64,000 nucleotides of DNA from SHZI01 sp038214295 (lineage in GTDB: Bacteria; Pseudomonadota; Gammaproteobacteria; Steroidobacterales; GCA-2729495), in assembly GCA_038214295.1 (NCBI GenBank), contig JBBQSA010000014.1:1-64000 (forward strand), read 5' to 3'. Of this stretch, positions 33,922-41,820 are shown one piece after another. Below the pieces are notes generated by a model. It searched no databases, was not told the origin of the DNA, and saw only the letters and a program-made list of their open reading frames with translations. The position numbers and the translations under genes were made by a program. How positions within the stretch are numbered: position 1 is the stretch's first letter; each line of letters begins with the position of its first letter.

Positions 33922-33986
33922 CCCTCATTTCCCCCGGGCAGGGCGGGCAATCCTCGATCCCTTATTGGAGGAAATGAGGGATGTCC
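33916..33986. repeat. REP-like inverted repeat between mreB and mreC
   Basis: GGACATCCCTCATTTCC (33916-33932) is repeated as a perfect reverse complement (33970-33986), separated by 37 bases. The left arm includes the mreC start codon. An extra partial copy, GAAATGAGG at about 33909-33917, and CCCCATTTCC at 33984-33993 flank the arms, so the motif occurs in alternating orientation. This is the layout of REP/BIME elements mobilised by REP-associated tyrosine transposases. No such transposase is in the window. Confidence 0.7.
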
Positions 33987-33998
33987 CCATTTCCACGG

Positions 33999-35042
33999 CT
34001 ACTCAAGACCAAGGGTGGAGGGCGGAACCTCATCCAGCAGTTCGAGTATCCGGCCACCACCCCGCGCCACGCAGGTGAGTGGCTCGTCGGCCACGACCAC
34101 CGGCAGGCCGGTCTCTTCCATCAGCAGCTTGTCGATGTGCCGGAGCAGGGCGCCGCCGCCAGTGAGCACGATGCCCCGCTCGGCCACGTCGGCGCCGAGT
34201 TCCGGCGGTGTCTGCTCCAGTGCCTGTTTCACGGCCTGGACGATGCCCTGCAGAGGCTCCTGGAGCGCCTCCAGGATCTCGTTGCTGTTCAGGCTGAAGC
34301 TGCGCGGAACGCCTTCGGAGAGGTTGCGCCCCTTCACCGAGATCTCCTTGACCTCGTCGCCGGGGAAGGCGGAGCCGATTTCCTTCTTGATGCGCTCGGC
34401 GGTGGCCTCGCCGATCAGGATGCCGTAGTTGCGCCGCACGTAGTTGATGATGGCCTCGTCGAACTTGTCCCCGCCAATGCGGGCCGACGCAGCGTAGACG
34501 ATGCCGTTCAGCGAGATCACCGCCACCTCGGAGGTGCCGCCGCCGATGTCGAGCACCATGGACCCCCGTGCCTCGTGGACCGGCATGCCGGCGCCAACCG
34601 CTGCCGCCATGGGTTCCTCGACCAGCCAGACCTTGCGGGCGCCGGCGCCCTCGGCGGATTCCCGGATCGCCCGGCGTTCCACCTGGGTCGAGCCGTAGGG
34701 CACGCAGACGATTACCCGGGGGCTTGGCCGGAAATAGCGGCCGGGCAAAGCCTTGCGGATGAAGTGCTGGAGCATCTTTTCCGTGACGGTGAAGTCGGCG
34801 ATGACGCCGTCCTTCAGCGGGCGGATGGCCGTGATGTTCCCGGGAGTGCGGCCGAGCATGTTCTTGGCCTGCTGGCCCACTGCCTCGACGATCTTGCCGC
34901 CTCGGCCGGGTTCCTCGCGGATCGCCACCACGGACGGTTCGTCGAGCACGATGCCCTGGCCCGCCAGGTAGATCAGCGTGTTCGCCGTGCCAAGATCAAT
35001 GGAGAGATCGTGGGAAAAGTATCCCAGAAGCCGTTTCAGCAT
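33999..35042 (-). CDS. mreB: Rod-shape-determining actin homologue MreB
   Basis: MreB forms membrane-bound filaments that orient side-wall synthesis. The 347-residue length equals E. coli MreB. Actin-fold motifs are 'LSIDLGTANTLIY' (phosphate 1, near residue 13), 'ESAEGAGARKVWLVEEPMAAAVGAG' (near 130), 'MVLDIGGGTSEVAVIS' (phosphate 2, near 160) and 'GIVLTGGGALLRHIDKLL' (adenosine, near 285). The N-terminal MLKRLLGYFSHDL is the membrane-interacting start. It leads the mreBCD-mrdA-rodA block and diverges from gatC. Confidence 0.98.
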   Translation of the reverse strand: MLKRLLGYFSHDLSIDLGTANTLIYLAGQGIVLDEPSVVAIREEPGRGGKIVEAVGQQAKNMLGRTPGNITAIRPLKDGVIADFTVTEKMLQHFIRKALPGRYFRPSPRVIVCVPYGSTQVERRAIRESAEGAGARKVWLVEEPMAAAVGAGMPVHEARGSMVLDIGGGTSEVAVISLNGIVYAASARIGGDKFDEAIINYVRRNYGILIGEATAERIKKEIGSAFPGDEVKEISVKGRNLSEGVPRSFSLNSNEILEALQEPLQGIVQAVKQALEQTPPELGADVAERGIVLTGGGALLRHIDKLLMEETGLPVVVADEPLTCVARGGGRILELLDEVPPSTLGLE

Positions 35043-35190
35043 GATGGCCCGCGCCCGGCGGGAAGTGCCCCGTAGAAGCGGGCTAGCGTAGCAACGGGGG
35101 TCAGATACAGCAACAGCGGTGTATGATCCTGCCCCGGAAAAACCGCGCCCTGACTCACACTTCCACGCATCGCTGCAAGGCCGTACCTGA

Positions 35191-35478
35191 ATGAAGCTTA
35201 CCCGCCAGAATGTCGAGCACATAGCCCACCTGGCCCGCCTCGAGATCGGGCAGGCGGAGCTCGACGGCGTGGTGGAGAAGCTGGGCCGGATCGTCGAGTT
35301 CGTCGACCAGCTGCAGTCGGCGGATACCAGCGCCGTGGAGCCCATGGCGCACCCCATGGACATGAGCCAGCGCCTACGGGCCGACGAGGTCACCGAGACC
35401 GATCACCGGGACCACTACCAGCAGAACAGCCCGGCCGTGGCCGATGGCCTGTACACCGTGCCCCGGGTCCTTGAGTAG
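35191..35478 (+). CDS. gatC: Asp/Glu-tRNA amidotransferase subunit C
   Basis: GatC stabilises the GatA-GatB complex that converts mischarged Glu-tRNA(Gln) or Asp-tRNA(Asn) into the amidated form. The 95-residue protein has the family pattern 'NVEHIAHLARLEIG', 'LGRIVEFVDQLQSADTSAVEPMAHPMDM' and 'LRADEVTETD'. It is the first gene of gatCAB and diverges from mreB, the same arrangement as in Pseudomonas. The 148-base spacer contains a TATGAT (35122-35127) that might be a -10 for gatC, but I see no convincing -35. Confidence 0.96.
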   Translation: MKLTRQNVEHIAHLARLEIGQAELDGVVEKLGRIVEFVDQLQSADTSAVEPMAHPMDMSQRLRADEVTETDHRDHYQQNSPAVADGLYTVPRVLE

Positions 35479-35523
35479 GAGGCCCGGTAGCGGCGCCACC
35501 CGGCGCTGCAGCTGGCCCGGAAC

Positions 35524-36984
35524 ATGTCCGAACTGACCTCCAGACCCACTCTTGCCGCCCTCTCCCGGGCCCTTGCCGCCCGGGAGGTCAGCAGCCGGGA
35601 GCTCACGGCGGCGGCGCTGGCCAGGATCGGCGCAGCCGACAAGGCACTGAACAGCTTCATAACCGTCACGCCGGACCTCGCCCTGGCAGCCGCCGACCGG
35701 GCCGATGCCCGTCTGGCGCGGGGCGAGGGCGGTCCCCTGACCGGCATCCCCTTCGCCCACAAGGACATCTTCTGCACCGCCGGCGTCCGGACCACCTGTG
35801 GCTCGAAGATGCTGGCCAATTTCGTCTCGCCCTACGACGCAACGGCGGTGGAGCGCCTCTCGCAGGCCGGCATCGTCACGGTGGGCAAGACCAACATGGA
35901 CGAGTTCGCGATGGGCTCCTCCAACGAGACCAGCTTTTTTGGTCCCGTGCGCAACCCCTGGGACCGGGACCGGTCGCCGGGTGGCTCGTCGGGCGGCTCC
36001 GCCGCGGCAGTGGCAGCCGGGCTGGTGCCAGCCGCGACGGGCACCGACACTGGCGGCTCGATCCGCCAGCCCGCAGCCCTCGTGGGCATTACCGGCTTCA
36101 AGCCCACCTACGGGCGGGTCTCCCGCTACGGGATGATCGCCTTTGCGTCCAGCCTGGACCAGGCCGGGGTGCTGACCCTGACCGCCGAGGATGCCGCGCT
36201 GCTCCTCGCGGCGATGGCCGGCTTCGACCCGCGGGACTCCACCAGCGCGGACCTGCCTGTGCCGGACTACGCTGCGGCGCTCGGCGGCTCCCTGGCGGGG
36301 AAGCGCATCGGCATACCGAAGGAATTCCTCGACGCCGGCCTCGAACCGGCGTCCGCTGCGGCCATCCGGGAGGCCCTGCGTGTCTACGAGCGCCTTGGCG
36401 CCACCCTGGTCGACGTGACGCTGCCGAGCCTGGCCCTGTCGGTGCCGACTTATTACATTGTTGCGCCGGCCGAGTGCTCGTCGAATCTCTCCCGCTTCGA
36501 CGGCGTGCGTTTCGGACACCGGCACGAGGGCGCCACCACGCTGGAGGAGCTCTACAAGAAGTCCCGCGGCGAGGGGTTCGGCGCCGAAGTGCAGCGCCGC
36601 ATCCTGACTGGCACCTACGTGCTGTCTGCCGGTTACTACGACGCCTACTACCTGAAGGCCCAGAAGGCCCGGCGGCTCATCGCCAACGACTTCCGGCGCT
36701 GCTTTGCCGGCGTTGACGTCATCGCCGGCCCCACCGCGCCGACCCCGGCCTTCCGCCTCGGCGAGAAGGTGGACGATCCCGTGCAGATGTACCTGAACGA
36801 CATCTACACGATCCCGGTGAATCTCGCGGGCCTGCCCGGCATGTCCGTGCCCTGCGGCTTTTCAGGCGGCCTGCCCGTGGGCCTGCAGCTGATCGGTCCG
36901 CACTTCGGCGAGTCGGCGCTCTTCAACTTCGCCCACCTGTTCCAGCGGGAGACCGATTGGCACACCCGGGTGCCGCCCGCATGA
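35524..36984 (+). CDS. gatA: Asp/Glu-tRNA amidotransferase subunit A
   Basis: GatA is the glutaminase subunit releasing ammonia for GatB. The 486-residue protein is an amidase-signature enzyme with the Ser-cisSer-Lys triad in 'GIPFAHKDIF' (Lys, near residue 78), 'PGGSSGGSAAAVAAG' (near 152-166) and 'TGTDTGGSIRQPAALVG' (catalytic Ser, near 175-180). The GatA-specific 'ADLPVPDYAAALG' and C-terminal 'IYTIPVNLAGLPGMSVPCGF' are present. Its stop overlaps the gatB start by 4 bases. Confidence 0.97.
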   Translation: MSELTSRPTLAALSRALAAREVSSRELTAAALARIGAADKALNSFITVTPDLALAAADRADARLARGEGGPLTGIPFAHKDIFCTAGVRTTCGSKMLANFVSPYDATAVERLSQAGIVTVGKTNMDEFAMGSSNETSFFGPVRNPWDRDRSPGGSSGGSAAAVAAGLVPAATGTDTGGSIRQPAALVGITGFKPTYGRVSRYGMIAFASSLDQAGVLTLTAEDAALLLAAMAGFDPRDSTSADLPVPDYAAALGGSLAGKRIGIPKEFLDAGLEPASAAAIREALRVYERLGATLVDVTLPSLALSVPTYYIVAPAECSSNLSRFDGVRFGHRHEGATTLEELYKKSRGEGFGAEVQRRILTGTYVLSAGYYDAYYLKAQKARRLIANDFRRCFAGVDVIAGPTAPTPAFRLGEKVDDPVQMYLNDIYTIPVNLAGLPGMSVPCGFSGGLPVGLQLIGPHFGESALFNFAHLFQRETDWHTRVPPA

Positions 36985-38405
36985 GCTGGGAAGTCGTCAT
37001 TGGCCTCGAGATCCACGCGCAGCTCGCCACGCGCAGCAAGATCTTCTCCGGTTCAGCCACGGCCTACGGGGCGGCGCCGAACACCCAGGCCAGCCTGGTC
37101 GACCTCGGCTACCCGGGCGTGCTGCCGGTCCTGAACGCCGAGGCCGTGCGTATGGCGGCCCGGTTCGGGCTCGCCATTGGTGCGACGGTCGCGCCCCGCT
37201 CGGTCTTCGCCCGGAAGAACTACTTCTACCCGGACTTGCCCAAGGGCTACCAGATCAGCCAGTACGAGCTGCCGATCGTCCACGATGGCACGATCAGCAT
37301 CGATCTCGAGGGTGGCGGCACGAAGTCCGTGCACGTCATCCGGGCGCACCTGGAGGAAGATGCGGGCAAGTCCCTGCACGAGAGCTTCGCCGGGCTGTCG
37401 GGCATCGACCTGAACCGGGCCGGCACGCCGCTGCTCGAGATCGTGTCCGCCCCGGACCTGCGCTCCGCGAAGGAGGCTGTTGCCTATATGAAGACGGTGC
37501 ACCAGCTGGTGCGCTACCTCGGCATCTGCGACGGCAACATGCAGGAAGGGTCCTTCCGCTGCGACGCCAACGTGTCGGTCCGCCGGGCCGGTGCCGACAA
37601 GCTGGGCACCCGCACCGAGTCGAAGAACCTGAACTCCTTCCGCTTCCTGGAGCGGGCGATCCTGTTCGAGGTGGAACGCCAGATCGAGGTGCTGGAAAGT
37701 GGCGGCACCGTCGCCCAGGAGACCCGCCTCTACGACCCCGACCGGGACGAGACGCGCCCGATGCGGAGCAAGGAGGAGGCCAACGACTACCGGTACTTCC
37801 CGGACCCGGACCTGCTTCCTGTCGTGCTCGACGAGGCCTTTATCAACGAGGTGCGCCGTGCGCTGCCGGAGCTGCCCGGCGCAAAACGCGACCGCTGGAT
37901 CCGGGACTTTGGCCTGAAGCCGGACGCCGCCGATGTCCTTGCCGCGGACCCTGACGTGGCCACGCTGTTTGACGCGCTCGCCCGGGAGTCGGGCCAGCCG
38001 GTCGCAGCCGCCAACACCTTGCAGACCCAGCTCTTCAGCCTGTTCGGGCCGGGCCGGGCGCCCGCCGCCGTCAACGTGCCGGCCGTGGCCGCCGTGTTGC
38101 GCCTGGCGGCCGACGGCGTGCTCGCCCGGACGAGTGCCCGGGAGCTGATCGAGGAATTTGCCTTCAACGCCGCCGCGCCCCCGATGGAAGCGCTGGTCGA
38201 GCAGCGGGGGCTGAAGCAGATCAGCGACAGTGGCGCACTCGCGAAGATCGTGGCGGACGTGCTCGCGGCGAACCCAGCCCAGGTGGAGCAGTACCGGGCA
38301 GGCCAGTCCAAGGTGCTGGGCTTCCTCGTGGGACAGATCATGAAGGCGAGCGGCGGCAAGGCGAACCCGGCCCAGGTCAACGCTCTTCTGAAGAAGCAGT
38401 TGTAG
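36981..38405 (+). CDS. gatB: Asp/Glu-tRNA amidotransferase subunit B
   Basis: GatB carries the kinase/transamidase site acting on the mischarged tRNA. The 474-residue protein opens 'MSWEVVIGLEIHAQLATRSK'. It has 'KNYFYPDLPKGYQISQYE' near residue 78, 'GIDLNRAGTPLLEIVSAPDL' near 140, 'GSFRCDANVSVR' near 190, 'KEANDYRYFPDPDL' near 265 and a C-terminal YqeY-like helical domain ending 'GKANPAQVNALLKKQL'. An in-frame start 24 bases upstream lies inside gatA and gives a non-family N-terminus. Confidence 0.97.
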   Translation: MSWEVVIGLEIHAQLATRSKIFSGSATAYGAAPNTQASLVDLGYPGVLPVLNAEAVRMAARFGLAIGATVAPRSVFARKNYFYPDLPKGYQISQYELPIVHDGTISIDLEGGGTKSVHVIRAHLEEDAGKSLHESFAGLSGIDLNRAGTPLLEIVSAPDLRSAKEAVAYMKTVHQLVRYLGICDGNMQEGSFRCDANVSVRRAGADKLGTRTESKNLNSFRFLERAILFEVERQIEVLESGGTVAQETRLYDPDRDETRPMRSKEEANDYRYFPDPDLLPVVLDEAFINEVRRALPELPGAKRDRWIRDFGLKPDAADVLAADPDVATLFDALARESGQPVAAANTLQTQLFSLFGPGRAPAAVNVPAVAAVLRLAADGVLARTSARELIEEFAFNAAAPPMEALVEQRGLKQISDSGALAKIVADVLAANPAQVEQYRAGQSKVLGFLVGQIMKASGGKANPAQVNALLKKQL

Positions 38406-38416
38406 GGGGAAACCGG

Positions 38417-39613
38417 ATGGCGACGATACTTGGCTGGCTGATTGCGCTGCTCTACACGGTCCAGGGCATCCTGGGCGTCCGCATGCCCCGCACGGAAAAG
38501 ACCTCGCTGCTGCGGGAGGATCTCCGCAGCTGGCACTACCTGCTCGGGCTGATCCTGTTCGTGTTGCTCGTCTGGCGGCTGTGGGTGTGGTACCGGGACC
38601 GCCCCGCGCCACGGCACCCGGGGCTGACGACCGCCGGGCACGCGTGGGCCTCCCAGCTCGCCCTCGCCAGTTACATCGTCCTGCTGCTGATGCCGGTCCT
38701 CGGCATCAACCAGGCCTGGACCGAGGGCCTCACGGTCCGCCTCGGACCCTGGATCACGCTGTCCCCGTTGGTCGCGGCGAATCACACGGGCTGGATGTTC
38801 TTCGGGTACTTCCATTCGGCCCTGGGCTTCTCCGTCACCCTCCTGACCCTCGCCGCCGTGGTGACCGGGACCTGGCTCTGGCTCCGCCGCGGTGTCGGCC
38901 TGCTGGCGGCATTCCCGCCGGGTTTCGGTGCCCAGGTCTGGGCGACCGTCGCGATCACCGTCTACGCCTTCTCGACCTTCAAGGCGCCGGAACCTGGCGT
39001 CGTGGCGCTGGGCTCACTGGTGGCGGCGACCGGGTTGCTCTGGATCCTCGGTGCCTGGCTGAAGGGCCGGCGAGCCCCCGTGCGCTTCGCGGGGCAGCCG
39101 GGGGTCGGCGCCCGTGCCGTCTCCCTCGGGCTGGCGCTCGGCCTGGTGGCCGTGGGCGCCTATGGCCCCTATGCCACCTTCCGCGTCACCCCCTGGCCCA
39201 TGGGTGAGGTGGTGGAGGCCGCTGGGGACGTGACCTCCCACCAGGCGCCCGTCACCCAGGTGGTCGTGACGCCCGAGACGCCTTACGAGAGCCAGGTGAA
39301 GAGCGAGACGTACAAGTGGTGCCGTTTCTGCCACACGGTGGAGAAGGGCGGGAAGCACCTGGTTGGGCCGAATCTCTACGCGATCTTCGGCCAGCAGGCG
39401 GGCACGGTACCCAACTACTACTATTCGGCGGCCCTGGCCGCCGCGGGCCGCAACGGGCTGAAATGGGATGACGCCGCCCTCGACAAGTTCCTCGCCGGCC
39501 CCGACCAGTTCATTCCCGGCACGAAGATGATCATCTCGAGCGGGCCGGTGAAGACGCCGGAAGAGCGGGCGGCCGTGATCAACATCCTGAAGCGCGAGAC
39601 GATGCCGCACTAG
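38417..39613 (+). CDS. Cytochrome b561-like membrane domain fused to a class I cytochrome c domain
   Basis: A 398-residue two-part electron-transfer protein. Residues 1-240 form six or so membrane segments of the di-heme b561/YodB type. Candidate heme ligands are His40 (SWHYLLG), a His near 76 (AGHAW) and a pair in 'NHTGWMFFGYFHSALG' near 117-128. The first segment, which in E. coli CybB supplies a ligand His, has none here. A short linker leads to a cytochrome c domain (about 285-398) with CRFCH as the CxxCH motif near residue 301, 'VGPNLYAIFG' and the distal Met in 'PGTKMI'. It probably passes quinol or membrane electrons to a periplasmic acceptor. It follows gatB by 11 bases without a functional link. 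Confidence 0.82.
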   Translation: MATILGWLIALLYTVQGILGVRMPRTEKTSLLREDLRSWHYLLGLILFVLLVWRLWVWYRDRPAPRHPGLTTAGHAWASQLALASYIVLLLMPVLGINQAWTEGLTVRLGPWITLSPLVAANHTGWMFFGYFHSALGFSVTLLTLAAVVTGTWLWLRRGVGLLAAFPPGFGAQVWATVAITVYAFSTFKAPEPGVVALGSLVAATGLLWILGAWLKGRRAPVRFAGQPGVGARAVSLGLALGLVAVGAYGPYATFRVTPWPMGEVVEAAGDVTSHQAPVTQVVVTPETPYESQVKSETYKWCRFCHTVEKGGKHLVGPNLYAIFGQQAGTVPNYYYSAALAAAGRNGLKWDDAALDKFLAGPDQFIPGTKMIISSGPVKTPEERAAVINILKRETMPH

Positions 39614-39652
39614 GGGCGCCGGTCCCCGTTCCTGCGGTACCCTGTGCGCCGC

Positions 39653-40750
39653 ATGGCGGAACTTCCTGACAGTTTGCAGGCCCAGTCCTGGACCACCGAG
39701 CGCATCGCCCGGCTGATAGCCCTGGCGTTGCTGGTGGTGGCCTGCGTACAGATCATCCTGCCGTTCCTGGGCGCTTTGACCTGGGCCTCGATCATCGCGA
39801 TCACCGTCTGGCCGGCCTTCGTCTGGCTGAGCGGCAAGCTGGGTGAGCGGCCGGCGCTGGCCGCCGGCATCTGCAGCCTAGTGCTCTTCCTGGTGCTGGT
39901 CGTGCCGTTTGCCGTGCTGACGGCAACCCTCGGCCAGGCCGTGCCCCAGGTCGCGATGATGCTGAAAGACCTGACCGTCTCCATCGCCCCCGAGCCGCCG
40001 GACTGGGTCAGCGGGTTGCCCCTCATCGGCACGCTCATCCGGGACACCTGGCTGGACGCGGTGACGGACATGACCGGCATGGTCACCCGGGCGCTCCCCG
40101 CGGCCGAGGAAGCTGGCATCTGGGCCCTCGCCCAGGGCGCCAATCTGGCGCTCGCGCTCCTCGAGTTCCTCTTTGCGATCCTGATCGCCGGCATTTTCCT
40201 GATCACGGCCGATCGCTTCGCCGACCTCGCCGAGCGCCTCGTCTCCCGGCTGGACCTCGGCGAGCAGGGCGACATCATCCCGCTGGTGGTCGGCACCGTG
40301 CGCAGCGTGTCGATCGGCCTCGTGGGCACTGCCTCCGTGCAGGCCCTGCTGGCCGCCCTCGGCTTCTTCATCGCGGGCATGCCCGGCGTCGCGCTCCTTG
40401 GTTTTGCCACCTTCATGCTCGCCCTGGTCCAGTTGCCGACCCTGCTCGTCTGGCTCCCGGCGGCGGCCTGGCTCTACTACACGGGCGAAACCGGCTCGGC
40501 CATTTTCCTGGCGCTCTGGGGCCTGCTCCTCGTGAACTCGGTGGACAACTTCCTCCGGCCCTGGCTGATCAGCCGCGGCGCCAAGCTGCCCTTCGCTTTG
40601 ATCCTGATGGGCGTCCTCGGCGGGCTGCTGGCCTGGGGCATCGTGGGGCTCTTCATCGGCCCGACCCTCCTCGCCGTGGCCTTTACCCTGGTCCGCAGCT
40701 GGATCGGCTCGGCGCGGGAAGCCGTCAATCTACCGCCTGATAAGCCCTAG
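39653..40750 (+). CDS. AI-2E family transporter (YdiK/PerM-like)
   Basis: A 365-residue permease of the UPF0118/AI-2 exporter family. About eight membrane segments are visible, including 'IILPFLGALTWASIIAITVWP' near residue 32, a long periplasmic helical stretch in the middle, and 'GMPGVALLGFATFMLALVQLPTLLVWLPAAAWLY' in pieces near 240-275, then 'NSVDNFLRPWLISRG' near 295. Family members include the AI-2 exporter TqsA and sodium/proton antiporters, so the substrate is open. ATG at 39653 is preferred over GTG at 39644. It is the last gene before the met promoter. Confidence 0.85.
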   Translation: MAELPDSLQAQSWTTERIARLIALALLVVACVQIILPFLGALTWASIIAITVWPAFVWLSGKLGERPALAAGICSLVLFLVLVVPFAVLTATLGQAVPQVAMMLKDLTVSIAPEPPDWVSGLPLIGTLIRDTWLDAVTDMTGMVTRALPAAEEAGIWALAQGANLALALLEFLFAILIAGIFLITADRFADLAERLVSRLDLGEQGDIIPLVVGTVRSVSIGLVGTASVQALLAALGFFIAGMPGVALLGFATFMLALVQLPTLLVWLPAAAWLYYTGETGSAIFLALWGLLLVNSVDNFLRPWLISRGAKLPFALILMGVLGGLLAWGIVGLFIGPTLLAVAFTLVRSWIGSAREAVNLPPDKP

Positions 40751-40775
40751 ATCTCCGACGATCGACCCAATTTGG

Positions 40776-40798
40776 CTTCGGCGCCAGCGGCGCCGGAG
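40776..40798 (+). terminator. Hairpin after the AI-2E transporter gene, weak terminator candidate
   Basis: CTTCGGCGCC-AGC-GGCGCCGGAG forms a 10-bp stem with one wobble pair and a 3-base loop, 25 bases after the stop codon. No T-run follows, so termination may be inefficient or Rho-dependent. Confidence 0.4.
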
Positions 40799-40827
40799 GC
40801 CTGCCGGCGTGTCTGCGGATCGCTCGC

Positions 40828-40856
40828 TTGTAGATATATAAAGATAGCTTTATATT
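40828..40856 (+). promoter_or_regulatory. Predicted promoter of the arsR-metF-metH operon, giving a leaderless transcript
   Basis: TTGTAG (40828-40833) and TATATT (40851-40856) are exactly 17 bases apart. The -10 matches the consensus at 5 of 6 positions and the -35 at 3 of 6. Initiation about 7 bases past the -10 would fall at 40863-40864, the A of the ATG. No Shine-Dalgarno sequence precedes that ATG (TTCGGCTC). Confidence 0.6.
40836..40855. promoter_or_regulatory. Operator-like palindrome overlapping the met operon -10 element
   Basis: ATATAAAG-ATAG-CTTTATAT, two perfect 8-base arms around a 4-base spacer, in an AT-rich island within GC-rich DNA. It covers most of the promoter spacer and nearly all of the -10, so a bound dimer would block RNA polymerase. 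The adjacent gene encodes an ArsR-family regulator, and such regulators bind AT-rich palindromes of this form, making autoregulation the natural reading. Confidence 0.75.
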
Positions 40857-40863
40857 TCGGCTC

Positions 40864-41820
40864 ATGAACCTGGACCAAGCCGTCGCCCAGCTGGACGCCG
40901 CCGCTGAGCCCAGCCGCCTGCGGCTGCTGGTGGCTTTGCTGGGCGGCGAGACCAGCGTGGGCGACCTGGTGACGGTGCTGGGGCAGAGCCAGCCCCGCGT
41001 GTCGCGGCACCTGCGGCTGCTCAGCGAGGCCGGGCTGGTGGAATCCTTCCGGGAAGGGCGTTCGATCTTCTACCGCTGGTCCGAGGACGGCCAGGACGCA
41101 GGCGTCGTCCGGTCGATCGCGGCGGTCGCGGCGGGCGGTGACGCCACGATCGGGCAGGACACGGCTCGCCTGCAGAAACTGTCGCGGCAGCGCGAGCGGG
41201 ACGCGCTCCGCCGGGCTCTCCGGTCCGGACGAGCGGGCAGCCTGCACGGGGCCTCCGGCGACTCGTCCCTCCGCGACCTGCTGGGCGCGACCCTGGGGCT
41301 CGCGCTGGGTGGCGAACCCCGCCGTCATCCACGGGCAAGTTGGCCGCTGGGCCGCGCCCTGGTGGTGGGCTGCGGCTCGGGCGAGGTGTTGCGGCTGCTG
41401 CTGCCCGAGGCCCGGCTGGCCGTCGGCACGGAACCCTCGGCCCAGCGGCGCCAGCTGGCCCGGGCGCGCTTGCGGCAGGCGGGATCGGCGCGCTGGACCG
41501 TCCGCGCCGCCGACGCCGGCCAGCTGCCCTTCGCGACGGCAGGTTTCGACCTGGTGGTCGTCCAGGACGCGCTGGCAACGGCCCGTGAGCCGGAGCGGCG
41601 GGCAGTACTGGGGGAGGCCGCGCGGGTCCTCGACCCGGCCGGCCGCCTGCTGATCCTCGATCGCATACTTCCCACCGACAACGAGCTGGCCACCCGCCTT
41701 GCGGCGCTCGGCCTCGTCGTCACTTCCCGACAGTGGCTGCCCGGCCGGACGCCGGACCGGGCGCTGTTCCTGGCCAGCCGTGAGGCAGGCGCTCGTGCAA
41801 GGACCGGTACCGATGACTGA
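40864..41820 (+). CDS. ArsR-family regulator fused to a SAM-dependent methyltransferase-like domain
   Basis: A 318-residue fusion. Residues 1-95 are a winged-helix ArsR domain ('AAEPSRLRLLVALLGG', recognition region 'GQSQPRVSRHLRLLSEAGLVE', wing 'EGRSIFYRW') without a Cys-based metal site. Residues about 150-310 form a Rossmann methyltransferase domain: motif I 'ALVVGCGSGEVLRLLL', an acidic residue after strand 2 in 'AVGTEPS', 'ADAGQLPFATAGFDLVVVQDAL' and 'EAARVLDPAGRLLILDRIL'. Relatives upstream of metF/metH/ahcY are thought to sense S-adenosyl compounds (SahR-like). The methyltransferase domain may be a sensor instead of an enzyme. It overlaps metF by 8 bases, so regulator and pathway genes are translated together. 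Confidence 0.85.
   Translation: MNLDQAVAQLDAAAEPSRLRLLVALLGGETSVGDLVTVLGQSQPRVSRHLRLLSEAGLVESFREGRSIFYRWSEDGQDAGVVRSIAAVAAGGDATIGQDTARLQKLSRQRERDALRRALRSGRAGSLHGASGDSSLRDLLGATLGLALGGEPRRHPRASWPLGRALVVGCGSGEVLRLLLPEARLAVGTEPSAQRRQLARARLRQAGSARWTVRAADAGQLPFATAGFDLVVVQDALATAREPERRAVLGEAARVLDPAGRLLILDRILPTDNELATRLAALGLVVTSRQWLPGRTPDRALFLASREAGARARTGTDD

Noticed and set aside
37053..38612. 519-codon minus-strand frame across gatB
   Set aside because: It is complementary to gatB and the start of the b561 gene, both of which have full family support; its composition is that of a shadow frame.
40751..40863. SAM or SAH riboswitch upstream of the met operon
   Set aside because: The predicted transcript has no leader, the region shows only a GC hairpin (40776-40798) and the palindromic operator, and I see no riboswitch core.
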